A stretch of 64,000 nucleotides of DNA from Tritrichomonas musculus (taxonomy: Eukaryota > Parabasalia > Tritrichomonadida > Tritrichomonadidae), in NCBI GenBank assembly GCA_039105265.1, contig JAPFFF010000023.1:372001-436000 (forward strand), written 5' to 3'. The position numbers and the translations under genes are program-made. This document shows positions 28,331 through 38,095 of this stretch, piece after piece (within the stretch, counting starts at the first letter, position 1; each line of letters opens with the position of its first letter). The notes under the pieces are model-generated. The model made no database searches and had not been told where the DNA came from. It worked only from the letters and a program-made list of their open reading frames with translations.

Positions 28331-28724
28331 GATAAATGATCAATATATGTAAAACTTTTTAGTTTCTTTTTTTATTCAAAGTATTTTTTAAAAAACAATA
28401 AAGCTTTCATAATGTACGATATTTCTTTTTCTTATCATTTAATTTTCAAGGAACGAAATATTCGAATAAATAGTGCTTCATGTTAAAAATCCCTTTAATA
28501 TATACTATATTATAGGCCATCACTTATATGTATATATATATATAAAATTATTTTTAATATGATATAGCATGATCATTTGAAATAAAACAATTTACTTATT
28601 ATAAATAAGGATCTGTAAATATAAAAAAATAAAGATCTTCCAAACTCAAGGAAATTTTTTTTGTTACGTTAGAATCTTGGACTGGTTGCATATTAAAAGA
28701 GAACATAAAATACTAAAGTAGCAT
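28331..28724. other. AT-rich spacer after copy B
   Basis: AT-rich sequence with a short TA-dinucleotide run near 28530. It contains the 3' flank of the minus-strand gene beginning at 28725. No gene seen. Confidence 0.4.
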
Positions 28725-30338
28725 TTAAATATATTCATTATCATCATCAGACAACCATGGAAGAGGTGGTAAAATATCTGGGCCAGCATTACATGACGTG
28801 TACATATCTTCAATACCAACTTTCATTAATTCGTTAATCTTTTCATCATCAAGTTTTCCGATTCTCGAAAGAACAATTGCTTCAATTGAAATGAGAGCAA
28901 CGGCTTTTTTTGAAAGTTGGCGCCACTCATCCATTGTTCGATTCCGCATATCAAATTTCACATAGCTAACAAAATCTTCAAGCATTGCTGCCAACTCTTT
29001 CGCATGAAATTCAGCCGCAATTTTGGGTAAACGTTCATAAGATCTTACATGATCAGGCTTCATAAAAAGTGTAAATCGGGTATCATGTCTTGCAAGAGCC
29101 CATTGCTTATAATTTTCCGCACAAGTTCCACGATTTGAAACAAGAGCAAAAGGAGCATTCAAGTACCATCTCTGTGAAGGCTTCATAGCTTCAACGAAAT
29201 ATCTTTTTGACATGGTAAATAACGTGATACCTTTCATATATTGACGAGATCGTTGTGAATTTCTACCACGTTCGAGAAAATCAAAACCCATTTTACCCAT
29301 TTGAGTCTTAAAATTGATTGATGAACTATCTGAAAATGAAGGCACGAATCGAGTAACAGTTTGATTAAACTTTTTGTCTTCTGTTCGTAGTATATTGTGA
29401 AGTTTAATAATAAATTCCGGCCATTCCATTAAAGTAAAGTGAAGAGGCTCTGAATATTTTTTGACTTCCTCAGTTTCTTGTAAAAATTGAAGCTTTACTT
29501 CATTAAATATATATCGAATTAAATTTGGTGCTTTCTGCTCTTCTTCTTTTGCAAGTTTTATTAAAAGTTCTTCATCCTTTTTCTGAAATGCTAAAATTAA
29601 TTGTAGCCACCTATAAATAAATGCATCTTTATCTGTCTCAAATATTGGACCATCAGAATGGGGCAAGGAGGCTTCAACTAGTTTTTGTAATTGCTCTTCT
29701 GTTCGTTTAATAATAACACCGCCAATTCTATTTTCTCGTCCAATGATTTTGAGATAAGTTAAAATTAAGTAAAAACGTGCTGAATGATAATCTTCATTAT
29801 CAACTCTTAACATTTCTTCAAGTGCAAATACAGCAACTTCATTTTTTTCGCCAGTAATAGCTGAATAAGCAATATCTTTTAATAGACGGACATAACTTCG
29901 AAGTTTATACTGATGAATTGCATCGCCTGGATGCTTGAATAATAAATCGTTATATGTAAGCTTTCGAAAAGTGTATAAAATTTCACGATAGCAACAAATG
30001 ATTGTATCGTGATCTACTTGCGGTATTTTATGCATAATTTTTGTAATTACACGAATAGAATCGACACAGAGTGGATCATGTTTTAATGCTCTAAAGGCAT
30101 AATCAATAGCTAATGCTAATAATTCAAAACCTTTATTGAGCATCATATCTGCTTTATTTGCAAGTGTAAATGCAAGAATTTGATCGGTAGTGTATTGTTT
30201 TGATTCAATCATCTGAAGTCTTTCCCACTTAAGTTCTGGTTTAAGTTCATACGAAGTTTGCATATCATCTCCCGGCCTTTTTATATTATCAACCTCATTT
30301 GAAAAAAAATCTGGATCATTCCTCAATCTTTTGCTCAT
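28725..30338 (-). CDS. Helical-repeat (TPR-like) protein, conserved-looking hypothetical
   Basis: 537 residues, not matched to a named family. Many amphipathic helices in pairs suggest a TPR-like solenoid: LANKADMMLNKGFELLALAI with DYAFRALKHDPLCVDSIRVI; SAITGEKNEVAVFALEEMLR with VDNEDYHSARFYLILTYLKI; and, near the C-terminus, APFALVSNRGTCAENYKQWA followed by LARHDTRFTLFMKPDHVRSY, which reads like a classic TPR pair with a following residue D-x-x-R. The N-terminus is basic then acidic (MSKRLRNDPDFFSNEVDNIK). No membrane segment or signal. It could be a co-chaperone or scaffold. The start is the first ATG; codon use is coding-like throughout. Confidence 0.7.
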   Translation of the reverse strand: MSKRLRNDPDFFSNEVDNIKRPGDDMQTSYELKPELKWERLQMIESKQYTTDQILAFTLANKADMMLNKGFELLALAIDYAFRALKHDPLCVDSIRVITKIMHKIPQVDHDTIICCYREILYTFRKLTYNDLLFKHPGDAIHQYKLRSYVRLLKDIAYSAITGEKNEVAVFALEEMLRVDNEDYHSARFYLILTYLKIIGRENRIGGVIIKRTEEQLQKLVEASLPHSDGPIFETDKDAFIYRWLQLILAFQKKDEELLIKLAKEEEQKAPNLIRYIFNEVKLQFLQETEEVKKYSEPLHFTLMEWPEFIIKLHNILRTEDKKFNQTVTRFVPSFSDSSSINFKTQMGKMGFDFLERGRNSQRSRQYMKGITLFTMSKRYFVEAMKPSQRWYLNAPFALVSNRGTCAENYKQWALARHDTRFTLFMKPDHVRSYERLPKIAAEFHAKELAAMLEDFVSYVKFDMRNRTMDEWRQLSKKAVALISIEAIVLSRIGKLDDEKINELMKVGIEDMYTSCNAGPDILPPLPWLSDDDNEYI

Positions 30339-30683
30339 AACGATCGTTTACAAAATGGCTGGATAATTCAAATAAAATCTTGCAAAATCTTGACATTTTA
30401 AACAAGTTACGTTAGTTTTCAAGGAAAAAAATAAACATTAATCTTCTTTTTTTTAATAATCTAACGGTATGTTTTGCAATTACTCAATATGTGAATTAGT
30501 TTTCCTTTCTAATACATTTGGTTCATTGAAAGTTTTTTATTATATTAGAGAGATTTGATTTATATCTATAAAATATATCTAGTTCTATGCATAAATCTCG
30601 GAAGAATACTTCAAATTTATATAGCAACACAAAGATATTAAAAAATTAATAATTCATATTCTTTTTTTTTTTTATATAACATT
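30339..30683. other. AT-rich divergent promoter region
   Basis: Lies between the divergent genes at 28725-30338 and 30694-30885. AT-rich, with no repeat or additional ORF recognised. Confidence 0.4.
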
Positions 30684-30690
30684 TCATTTT
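30684..30690 (+). promoter_or_regulatory. Inr-like motif TCATTTT
   Basis: TCATTTT fits the trichomonad initiator consensus, with the presumed +1 A at 30686 only 8 nt before the ATG at 30694. The position supports the small downstream ORF being a real gene. Confidence 0.6.
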
Positions 30691-30693
30691 TAT

Positions 30694-30885
30694 ATGCCTC
30701 CTCAAAAAATCGATATTTTTATTCGACAGGATCCTAGATTTCATCATCCATTTTCATTAAGATTTGGAGTTTTACAATATACAGATGAAGAATATAATCA
30801 CCAAAAGAAAGAATTATTCCGAACATTCGGCATATTTGCAGTTGTTACGACAATATCAATTGGAGCAAGTTTCCTATTAAAATAA
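30694..30885 (+). CDS. 63-residue tail-anchored membrane protein
   Basis: The protein begins MPPQKIDIFIRQDPRFHHPF, has a soluble front of about 42 residues with a charged stretch (YTDEEYNHQKKELFR), and ends in one hydrophobic segment (TFGIFAVVTTISIGASFLLK). A single C-terminal membrane span with one final Lys is the layout of small tail-anchored subunits of the ER or of mitochondrial/hydrogenosomal outer membranes. Such membrane destination is inference. I do not recognise the family. Support for a real gene comes from the Inr-like motif 8 nt upstream, mixed amino-acid composition unlike chance AT-rich ORFs, and its own spacer between two other genes. Confidence 0.65.
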   Translation: MPPQKIDIFIRQDPRFHHPFSLRFGVLQYTDEEYNHQKKELFRTFGIFAVVTTISIGASFLLK

Positions 30886-31080
30886 CTACGAAAACCATTT
30901 TGTTTTTATACAAATTATTACATATAATATTTTTATAAAAAAAACTTTTATACAATAAATTGCAGTAATATAAAGATTTTATTAACTTACAGCATAATAT
31001 CTAATTAAATGACGATTATAAATTAAATAAAAACAGGTTGATCGAAATAAATCATTATCTTAAATTATGGTTATTAATAA

Positions 31081-32706
31081 TCATTTTGGAGATGATTTAC
31101 TATTTGTTGAACTTTTCAAAAATTTGTAATAAAAAGAGTTTTCCGATATATTATTTGATGAAATATCAATGTCACTTTTTGAATCAATCATTTCATGAAG
31201 TCTATTCATACGAGAATCTGCACGATTAGATGATGCATTAAGAAGCAATTTATCAACAAGATCAGTGAGCCTTTTAATCTCTTCATTTGCTCCTTCTACC
31301 TTTTCTTCGAGGCAAGTCATTTGATATTCTAGTTTTTCGACTTCTGATTTCTTATCATTTATTTCGTTAATTTGGCTATCAACAAATGCTATATCTTCCT
31401 CATACTGACGCAAATGATTTTTGAGATTTATTTCTTGTTCATCTATTGACTTCTTTTTGCTGATCATATCAATCTCCCTCTTTTTAAGCTCTTTTTGATC
31501 GTTCTTGAGCTTTTCAATTGATTGAGTAATGTTCATGTTTTGTCTCATAATTCTTTTCTTTGATAAATCAAGCTGTGCCAATTTTTCTTTAGACTCAATT
31601 ATTTCATCATTCATTTTATGAATTAAAATGATTAATTTATCGATTTCAGAAGACTGATCAGTCAGTTGCGTTATTCTTTTCAATTTTTTTTCGTATTCGG
31701 ATTCAGTTTCACTTCTAATTTGATTATTTTTTGCAATTAACAGATCAATTGATTTATTCTCTTCATCAATTTTTTTCTGCTTTGAAACAAGTTGTTCATA
31801 TTGTTCCTGATACTCTTCTTCATAGCATTGCTCAGAAGCATATTCTTGATCATAATCATATTTGGGATCGGAATATTGCTTTTCATGATTAAGATCTTGA
31901 CAATAGTTAATATTTATTTTATTTTGATTTGATAAATAGGTTTTCTTTAAAAGACGAATTTCAGAAGATTTTGATTCAATCTTTTCTCTCCGTAATTGGT
32001 TTGTCATTATTAACTCATTCAATTGTTGTTCTTGTATTAGAAGTTGTTGATCAATTAAGTCTGTTTGCTGATCAATTTCGTTTTCATCTATTTCAATACC
32101 TTCAGTGCTATCTATAAAGATTTTTGAATCATCATTTTGGTTTTGTAAGCCAGTGTACTTAAACAGATCATCTGATTGATCTGATAAGTCTAAAGAATTA
32201 TTTCCATTATTTTTACTATTCTTTATACTGCGAATTTTTTCATACCTCTGCTCAATTTGAATTTTTTTAGCTGATAATTGATATTTTTTTTCCTTCAAAG
32301 CGCTTTTTTCTGACTTCAAGAAATTTAATTTCGAAATATAACGTTTTTCTTTTTTTCTTAGTATTTCTTTCATTGCCGATAAATTCATTTTGGTTGGGCT
32401 TCTGTCATTCGTTATTTCAATTGGAGTATAGTGGTTTTCAAAATAGTCAGCAATAAATCCATAATCTGAAATAATTGACGAAAGATCTTTAATTCTTCTT
32501 TTTGCAGACGAAAAGCTAATTTTAATTTCAGCAAACTTTTTCAAAATTGACTTCATTTTTTGTTTATAGATATGATTTATTTCATCGTTTTTTTCATGTT
32601 TTTCTTTTTTATGAGCGTGTTCAATATCATCTATTTGCTTCATTTTTTTCCTGTATTGTTTTAATGTAGATCTGTACTTTTGAAGTTGTTTAACATCAAT
32701 ATTCAT
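31081..32706 (-). CDS. Long coiled-coil protein
   Basis: 541 residues almost wholly Glu/Lys/Gln/Ile/Leu/Ser-rich with heptad patterning, for example QKYRSTLKQYRKKMKQIDDI, KEILRKKEKRYISKLNFLKS and ELKKREIDMISKKKSIDEQE. Breaks occur near residues 160-200 (Asn/Ser/Asp-rich) and 270-300 (Tyr/Glu/Asp-rich YDYDQEYASEQCYEEEYQEQ). The C-terminus is Ser/Asn-rich. No motor, kinase or membrane domain seen. Trichomonads encode many coiled-coil proteins of the cytoskeleton (costa, pelta-axostyle), and this could be one, but the sequence alone does not tell. The start is the first ATG after AT-rich noncoding sequence. Confidence 0.75.
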   Translation of the reverse strand: MNIDVKQLQKYRSTLKQYRKKMKQIDDIEHAHKKEKHEKNDEINHIYKQKMKSILKKFAEIKISFSSAKRRIKDLSSIISDYGFIADYFENHYTPIEITNDRSPTKMNLSAMKEILRKKEKRYISKLNFLKSEKSALKEKKYQLSAKKIQIEQRYEKIRSIKNSKNNGNNSLDLSDQSDDLFKYTGLQNQNDDSKIFIDSTEGIEIDENEIDQQTDLIDQQLLIQEQQLNELIMTNQLRREKIESKSSEIRLLKKTYLSNQNKININYCQDLNHEKQYSDPKYDYDQEYASEQCYEEEYQEQYEQLVSKQKKIDEENKSIDLLIAKNNQIRSETESEYEKKLKRITQLTDQSSEIDKLIILIHKMNDEIIESKEKLAQLDLSKKRIMRQNMNITQSIEKLKNDQKELKKREIDMISKKKSIDEQEINLKNHLRQYEEDIAFVDSQINEINDKKSEVEKLEYQMTCLEEKVEGANEEIKRLTDLVDKLLLNASSNRADSRMNRLHEMIDSKSDIDISSNNISENSFYYKFLKSSTNSKSSPK

Positions 32707-33626
32707 TAAATTTTCATAATAATAAACGTACTCTAAATTGAATTAAAAAAAAGGGGTCGACTCTCTCAAATTTTTTTTGATTGAAAAATAATAATATCTT
32801 AAAAAATAGATATTCTTTTTAATTAATAAATATTTAATTCAATATTAAATAGAATTCGGATTCATTTATTATATCTTATAAATTAAAAAATTCATTATTT
32901 ATTCCAAAAATCATTAAAAATAGGGTAGACTTAAAATTGACCTTTTCTACACCAAGGAGTATTCAATTTTTTTTTTGTCAATTTTTAAGGTCTGTTCAAA
33001 TTAAAAATATAAAATAAGTAAAAGCATTTTAATGATAATTATCAACATTTAGCCAATAATTGTTCAAACCAGCCAACAAACACCCGCGATGATCTCTCGA
33101 ATGCTGTCAATTATCAATTGTAATTGAAAATTTTCAATGTTAGCCAATAATTGGAATTGATACAGAACACCAGTTATTTAAGACACCAAAATACTAAGAA
33201 TAATGATTTGCTACGTTTTTTATCTTAAAATTGTCAATTATAAGAATGTTATCAAAACCGTATATTATTATCGGCCACCTTTTTCAAAAACATTATATTA
33301 ATGCGTTTTCTCGTCCAGACATCAATAATTATATCAGCAAAAGCGTTTTATTATGCAAATTTCTCTAATGATTTCCAGACATAAATATAAAGATATCTTA
33401 TTACAAAAATAGTTTAAAGATATTTTGTTATTATTATATGATATACTCAGTATTAATACATAAACTTTTTAAACTTATTTTAGAGATTAATGTTTATATA
33501 TAAACATTTTATTTATAAAATCGAGACAATTACGTCAATTAGTACCAATGCTTCTTTTGTTTGTTTTGATTCATTTTATTGCAGTATTGTAATCAATATT
33601 ATTTATTTATTGTTTTTTTACTATAT

Positions 33627-33858
33627 CAGAAATTAAACAAATAAAGATTGAATTTTCTGAAGCTTTGAAAATTTGGAACCCGATCAACAGAAATTAAAAC
33701 AAATAAAGATTGAATTTTCTGAAGCTTTGAAAATTTGGAACCCGATCAACAGAAATTAAAACAAATAAAGATTGAATTTTCTGAAGCTTTGAAAATTTGG
33801 AACCCGATCAACAGAAATTAAAACAAATAAAGATTGAATTTTCTGAAGCCTTAAAAAA
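33627..33858 (+). repeat. 62-bp tandem repeat upstream of the MULE transposase
   Basis: Units start at 33627, 33688, 33750 and 33812 (period 61, 62, 62), each beginning CAGAAATTAAA(A)CAAATAAAG and holding TTTTCTGAAGCTTTGAAAAT and TTGGAACCCGATCAA. The last unit is partial and diverges about 45 bp before the transposase ATG. Copies 1-3 are almost identical, so amplification is recent. It occupies the promoter/leader position of the transposase gene, so copy number may affect its expression; this is inference. Subterminal repeats are also common transposase-binding sites. Confidence 0.9.
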
Positions 33859-33902
33859 TGAATTGCAAGTTCTTTAAGGTATTCTACACCTCACAAAGAT
33901 AA

Positions 33903-35912
33903 ATGGACGCAGATATCCAAAGCCTGCATTTTATTTCCGAACCTATGCTTATTGATCAAATCATTGGTGCACGAAACAAAAAAAAAATTCAATTGTTTCC
34001 ACGTGGAGAGCCATGGAATATGCTCTTACTTTCATGTTTCCTAAATGAAATTGATAATTTTCGAAGAGTCCCAAGAAGATTTTTAACGTTAGAAAAAGAT
34101 CAAAATGATATTGTTACAAAAAAATTTGTTTTTGTTCACAATCTTAAAGAGAAGAATAAAATAATTATTGAAGTTTCTGAACAAATCACGGTTTATTCAT
34201 CTTCAGAATGGCTGCTTGATGATTGGGATCTAGATTCTTCTAAATTTTTATCGACTCTAAGGTCAGGCAACCGCCAAAGAAAGAAGCCTAAATTCCAGAC
34301 TCATTACTTCTTCACTTATGATATAAACAAATTATCTGGCGGAACAATTGCAATGATTCAAAACATACCTGTTCTTTACACAGGTTTGTATGATTATTCA
34401 ACGATTTTTCATCATTTTACAAAAAAAATGATTCAAACAAATTGCCATTTTAACGATAACACGAAATTTTTACACGAGTATTACAATACATTTGTTCTTC
34501 CAAGGTCCAAAGATGTCCATAGTCTAAACAGTTTAAAACAAAAAGTAAAAGGATATTTATTATTAAATGTAGAAAAGTGTGTTAAAAGAAGAAGATTGGC
34601 AAAAGTAATGCACGACAATTCAGAACATTATATTATAAATGGAATATTCATATCTAATTATGCTAAATCAATTTTACAAAATGAAAACATTATCAACGGC
34701 CTATTTGTTGATACAACCTGGAAAGTGTTGTCGAGTTATGTCACCTCAATTCTTATGGCATCTGTAGGAAATTCTGGAATTCCGCTGGCCTTTGCATTTG
34801 GTCCTGGTGAAACAAAATCATTATACAATTTGCATTTTAATACTTTTAAGAATATACTTGGAATCGATTTAACAAAATATATCATCGAGAGTGATCAGGG
34901 AAAAGCTATTGAATCTGTGTGTCAAGAAAACAACATTGTACATATTTACTGTTTGCGTCATTATTTAAAATCTCTAAAGTTCAATGAATTTTCATATTCT
35001 GTTGGTATTTTACTGAAATGCGTTTCAGAAACTGATTATAACCAAGCTAAATCTAATTTCATTGAAGAATGGAAACAAATTAAAGATGAAAAGAAAATCG
35101 CAAAGTTGAATAAAGTATTGAACAAAGTAGGTTTAAAATTTAATAAAAAAAAGATAGAGGGAGAAAATTCAGATTTATGGCGACGATGTTCTATGCTTCA
35201 TAGATGTGAATTTGAGATGCCTTCAACGACTAATTCGTTGGAGGCATCTCATGGACATTTGAACAAAAAAGTGCCAAGATTAAATGAATTCTGGTCTTCA
35301 ATTTGTCGACTTGTTAACAATTTAACAATTAATGAAAAATCATTTAATCAAAAAATAAGGCACAATTATAATCATATCAAGCATTGTTCGATTCAAAAAC
35401 AACAGAATATGGATAGAGAAAAGATGGATAATCAAAAGGATTTCTATAATACACAAATTGATAACTGCTTTTGCAGTGATAATAAACTTCCTTCACAATT
35501 AATGAAAGTTGATTTACCTTGTTGCCACCGAATTGATTGTGGTGCACAATTTCCACCTTGCCCACATTTTTCAATACATCTTGATGAACAGTTTGATCAC
35601 CTTGAGTGTTCGGTTCAACCAATTGATGCTGAAGATGATTCTTTAAAAGATCTGGATGAGTATTACAGTAATAAGGAATTTGCAATCAGAATTATCAAAA
35701 GATATAGTTACTTTAAGGACAAAGACAAAATAAGGCAATTTGTTAATCATTCTTATTGTAGTGAAAATGACACTTTTTTCATTTTGGGGAAACCAGCTTC
35801 ATTGATACAAATGATAAATGAAGGAATTTCATATTTCACTGATATGCGAGAACATATGAAAGAACTCAAAAAAAGAAAGCAAGATCAGGATGATCCTCAA
35901 TTTAATGATTAA
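33903..35912 (+). CDS. MULE-family (Mutator-like) DDE transposase
   Basis: 669 residues with the MULE catalytic layout: first Asp in GLFVDTTWKVL (D270), second in IIESDQGKAIE (D331), a CxxH in YCLRHYLKSL (C350-H353) and the final Glu in TTNSLEASHGHLNKK (E447). All three acids are present, so the enzyme may be active. Upstream are a DNA-binding/linker region (about 1-240) and downstream a Cys/His cluster (CFCSD ... CCHRIDCG ... PPCPHFSIH, about 520-560), possibly a zinc-binding module in the place where many MULEs carry SWIM. The gene is the sole gene of element Y, with TIRs and an 8-bp target duplication. The frame is uninterrupted. The ATG follows a 62-bp tandem repeat. Confidence 0.9.
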   Translation: MDADIQSLHFISEPMLIDQIIGARNKKKIQLFPRGEPWNMLLLSCFLNEIDNFRRVPRRFLTLEKDQNDIVTKKFVFVHNLKEKNKIIIEVSEQITVYSSSEWLLDDWDLDSSKFLSTLRSGNRQRKKPKFQTHYFFTYDINKLSGGTIAMIQNIPVLYTGLYDYSTIFHHFTKKMIQTNCHFNDNTKFLHEYYNTFVLPRSKDVHSLNSLKQKVKGYLLLNVEKCVKRRRLAKVMHDNSEHYIINGIFISNYAKSILQNENIINGLFVDTTWKVLSSYVTSILMASVGNSGIPLAFAFGPGETKSLYNLHFNTFKNILGIDLTKYIIESDQGKAIESVCQENNIVHIYCLRHYLKSLKFNEFSYSVGILLKCVSETDYNQAKSNFIEEWKQIKDEKKIAKLNKVLNKVGLKFNKKKIEGENSDLWRRCSMLHRCEFEMPSTTNSLEASHGHLNKKVPRLNEFWSSICRLVNNLTINEKSFNQKIRHNYNHIKHCSIQKQQNMDREKMDNQKDFYNTQIDNCFCSDNKLPSQLMKVDLPCCHRIDCGAQFPPCPHFSIHLDEQFDHLECSVQPIDAEDDSLKDLDEYYSNKEFAIRIIKRYSYFKDKDKIRQFVNHSYCSENDTFFILGKPASLIQMINEGISYFTDMREHMKELKKRKQDQDDPQFND

Positions 35913-36458
35913 TTCATTAATAATTATTCTATAAAAATTCATTATTTAATTATTTATTATTATAATTATTATTATTATAATTATTATTATTTTAAGGGTA
36001 AAGTTGGCTTTTCTCAACTTTTTTCCACTTTTTGTAATATCTATCAAAATATTCTATGAGTTTTTGCTAATAGCAAATCTGATATTTCATTAAAATATAA
36101 AAAATTTATATATTTCTTATCAAATCAACGTTTAATCATTTTTTATTTTATCCATTAAGATTATCATGTATAATCTTAATTTAAAAAAATATAATTAATT
36201 TAAGATTAATTTTTTAAATAAGAATATTCTTGTTTAGATAGTTTTTTTCGAATTTCTATTTTCTCAAATAATTGAATAAAAAAAAATTTCTTTCAAAAAA
36301 TTGTGAACCTATTTCTCTCATCAAAAAACAGTTTTATTGAATCAATATGAAAATAAAAAAGATATTTGTAATGAAATTTTATATGGAATACCTTATAATT
36401 TTAAAATTATTTAATTTCGTAAATAAAAGGATTTATTCGGAAATTTTATAAAAACATT

Positions 36459-37991
36459 CACTCAATTTCCTTGGGTTCAAAAACCCAAAAACCGCAATTT
36501 TTGTTTTTGTGGTGGGTTTTTATTTTAGATATTATATGTAAGTCGGTTGGCCTCTATATATCATATAAACCCAACAAAAACTAAAATTGTAAAAAAAATT
36601 ATATCGAAATTATTTCATATTTTAACAATACATTTTTAACATTTTATATTTTGCAGCATTAAATATTTATATATAATTTTAAAAAATATCACGCGCTCAC
36701 GGTAAAATAATTAAGATATCTTTGTTTTTGTTATTTTCATTAAAAATCTTGGGTTTTGATATAACTATTTATTTGCATAATGAGTTTTATATTTTTTCAA
36801 ATGTAAATTTTAATTACTAGCAAGACCATATTTATATTCTTTCATTTTTTGATTTGATTTTATAGATATTTTGCAAATATAAAATTTATATTTTATGAGA
36901 CCACTATCAAAATTTAAAATATTTCAGGGAAATCAATGAGTTATCACAAAATTATTTTCAGATAAAAATTTTAACTGAGCTTTTTTTTGTATTTATTTTT
37001 ATAGATATAAAACATATTAGGGATTAATTTTAGAATAGTTGTGCTTTTGAGAGAGTAATTCAATTTTTTCATCACAATATTTGGTGGGCCAAAATGGTAT
37101 GAACAAAAAAACGAATAAATTGAGAGAAGCATTGTAAAATTGATAATATCAAAATCTTTAATATATTATGTTTATTTCGATAAGTATTTAAAAAAGCTCT
37201 ATTTTAATAAACCATATAAATATAATACGTATTATTTTACCAAAGTTTTTAGGTATTACTTTTTTATCTTTGTAAAAAATGAATATATGATTTTCAACTC
37301 ATATCATTTGCAAATAAGTAAAATTTGGTACGCAAAATAGTCTTTTAACACGATAAATACGTTAAAAACAAGTAGTAAAAGATGATTGAATAGCTTTTCA
37401 AAACTGAAAATTTGTTCCATCTTTTGTAGAGCAATGCTTATAAAATAACCAATTATACAAAGGTGAAAGCTTGTAGATTACATCATATTGCTGCTTGCTT
37501 TTTCAAATTTTGAATCTTTTTAGAGTTATGAAATAACTGGGATTGTACTCATTTGTGGCGATTCTTAGCAGTGTAATCTTTCTTAATAATACCGCCACTT
37601 GATAATAATTTGCATTTTCATGCATAATTTATCGAATTTCCTTTGTTTTTGATGAAAAATATTTTCATTACTTTCTCATTAAAATTGTCATAAACCATTG
37701 AATTTTTGTTTTTTGGGCTTAAAATTGTTTGATAATATCTCAAAACGTACCGTTAGAAAATTTAATATTTTAATAAATGTATTAAATAAATATATCATTA
37801 ATAATAAATAAATATTCTATATATGCAAGTAGTCGGAGGTCAAAGAGATAAAATATTAAGTCTAAATCATTTTTTAAAGATTTGGATTTGACTTGGTTTG
37901 TTTGGGTTTCGTTTCTTTTGGGATTACCTAATTTCTTCGACCCAAACCCACAAAAATCTGACTTTTTTTTGGGTTTCTAAGAAATTGAGTG
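36459..37991. repeat. Possible inverted-repeat element inside Z
   Basis: CACTCAATTTCCTTGGGTTC at 36459 and, inverted, a GGGTTTCTAAGAAATTGAGTG ending at 37991 share CACTCAATTTC followed by A/G-rich and AAACCCAAAAA blocks, about 30 bp at moderate identity. Both ends also carry extra GGGTTT/AAACCC motifs. No target duplication was found, so it may be an old element or part of Z itself. The ORF at 37140-37340 inside it is chance. Confidence 0.35.
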
Positions 37992-38095
37992 ATTGGTATG
38001 GATTCAGCAAAAATATATAGCTATTTCAATTGATAAATGGTTATTATAATACTTTTTCTATTCAATCAACCAATTAAATATAGAAAAAAAATAGT

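Noticed and set aside
37140-37340. 66-codon ORF inside element Z
   Set aside because: Tyr/Lys/Ile/Phe-rich chance translation of AT-rich DNA.
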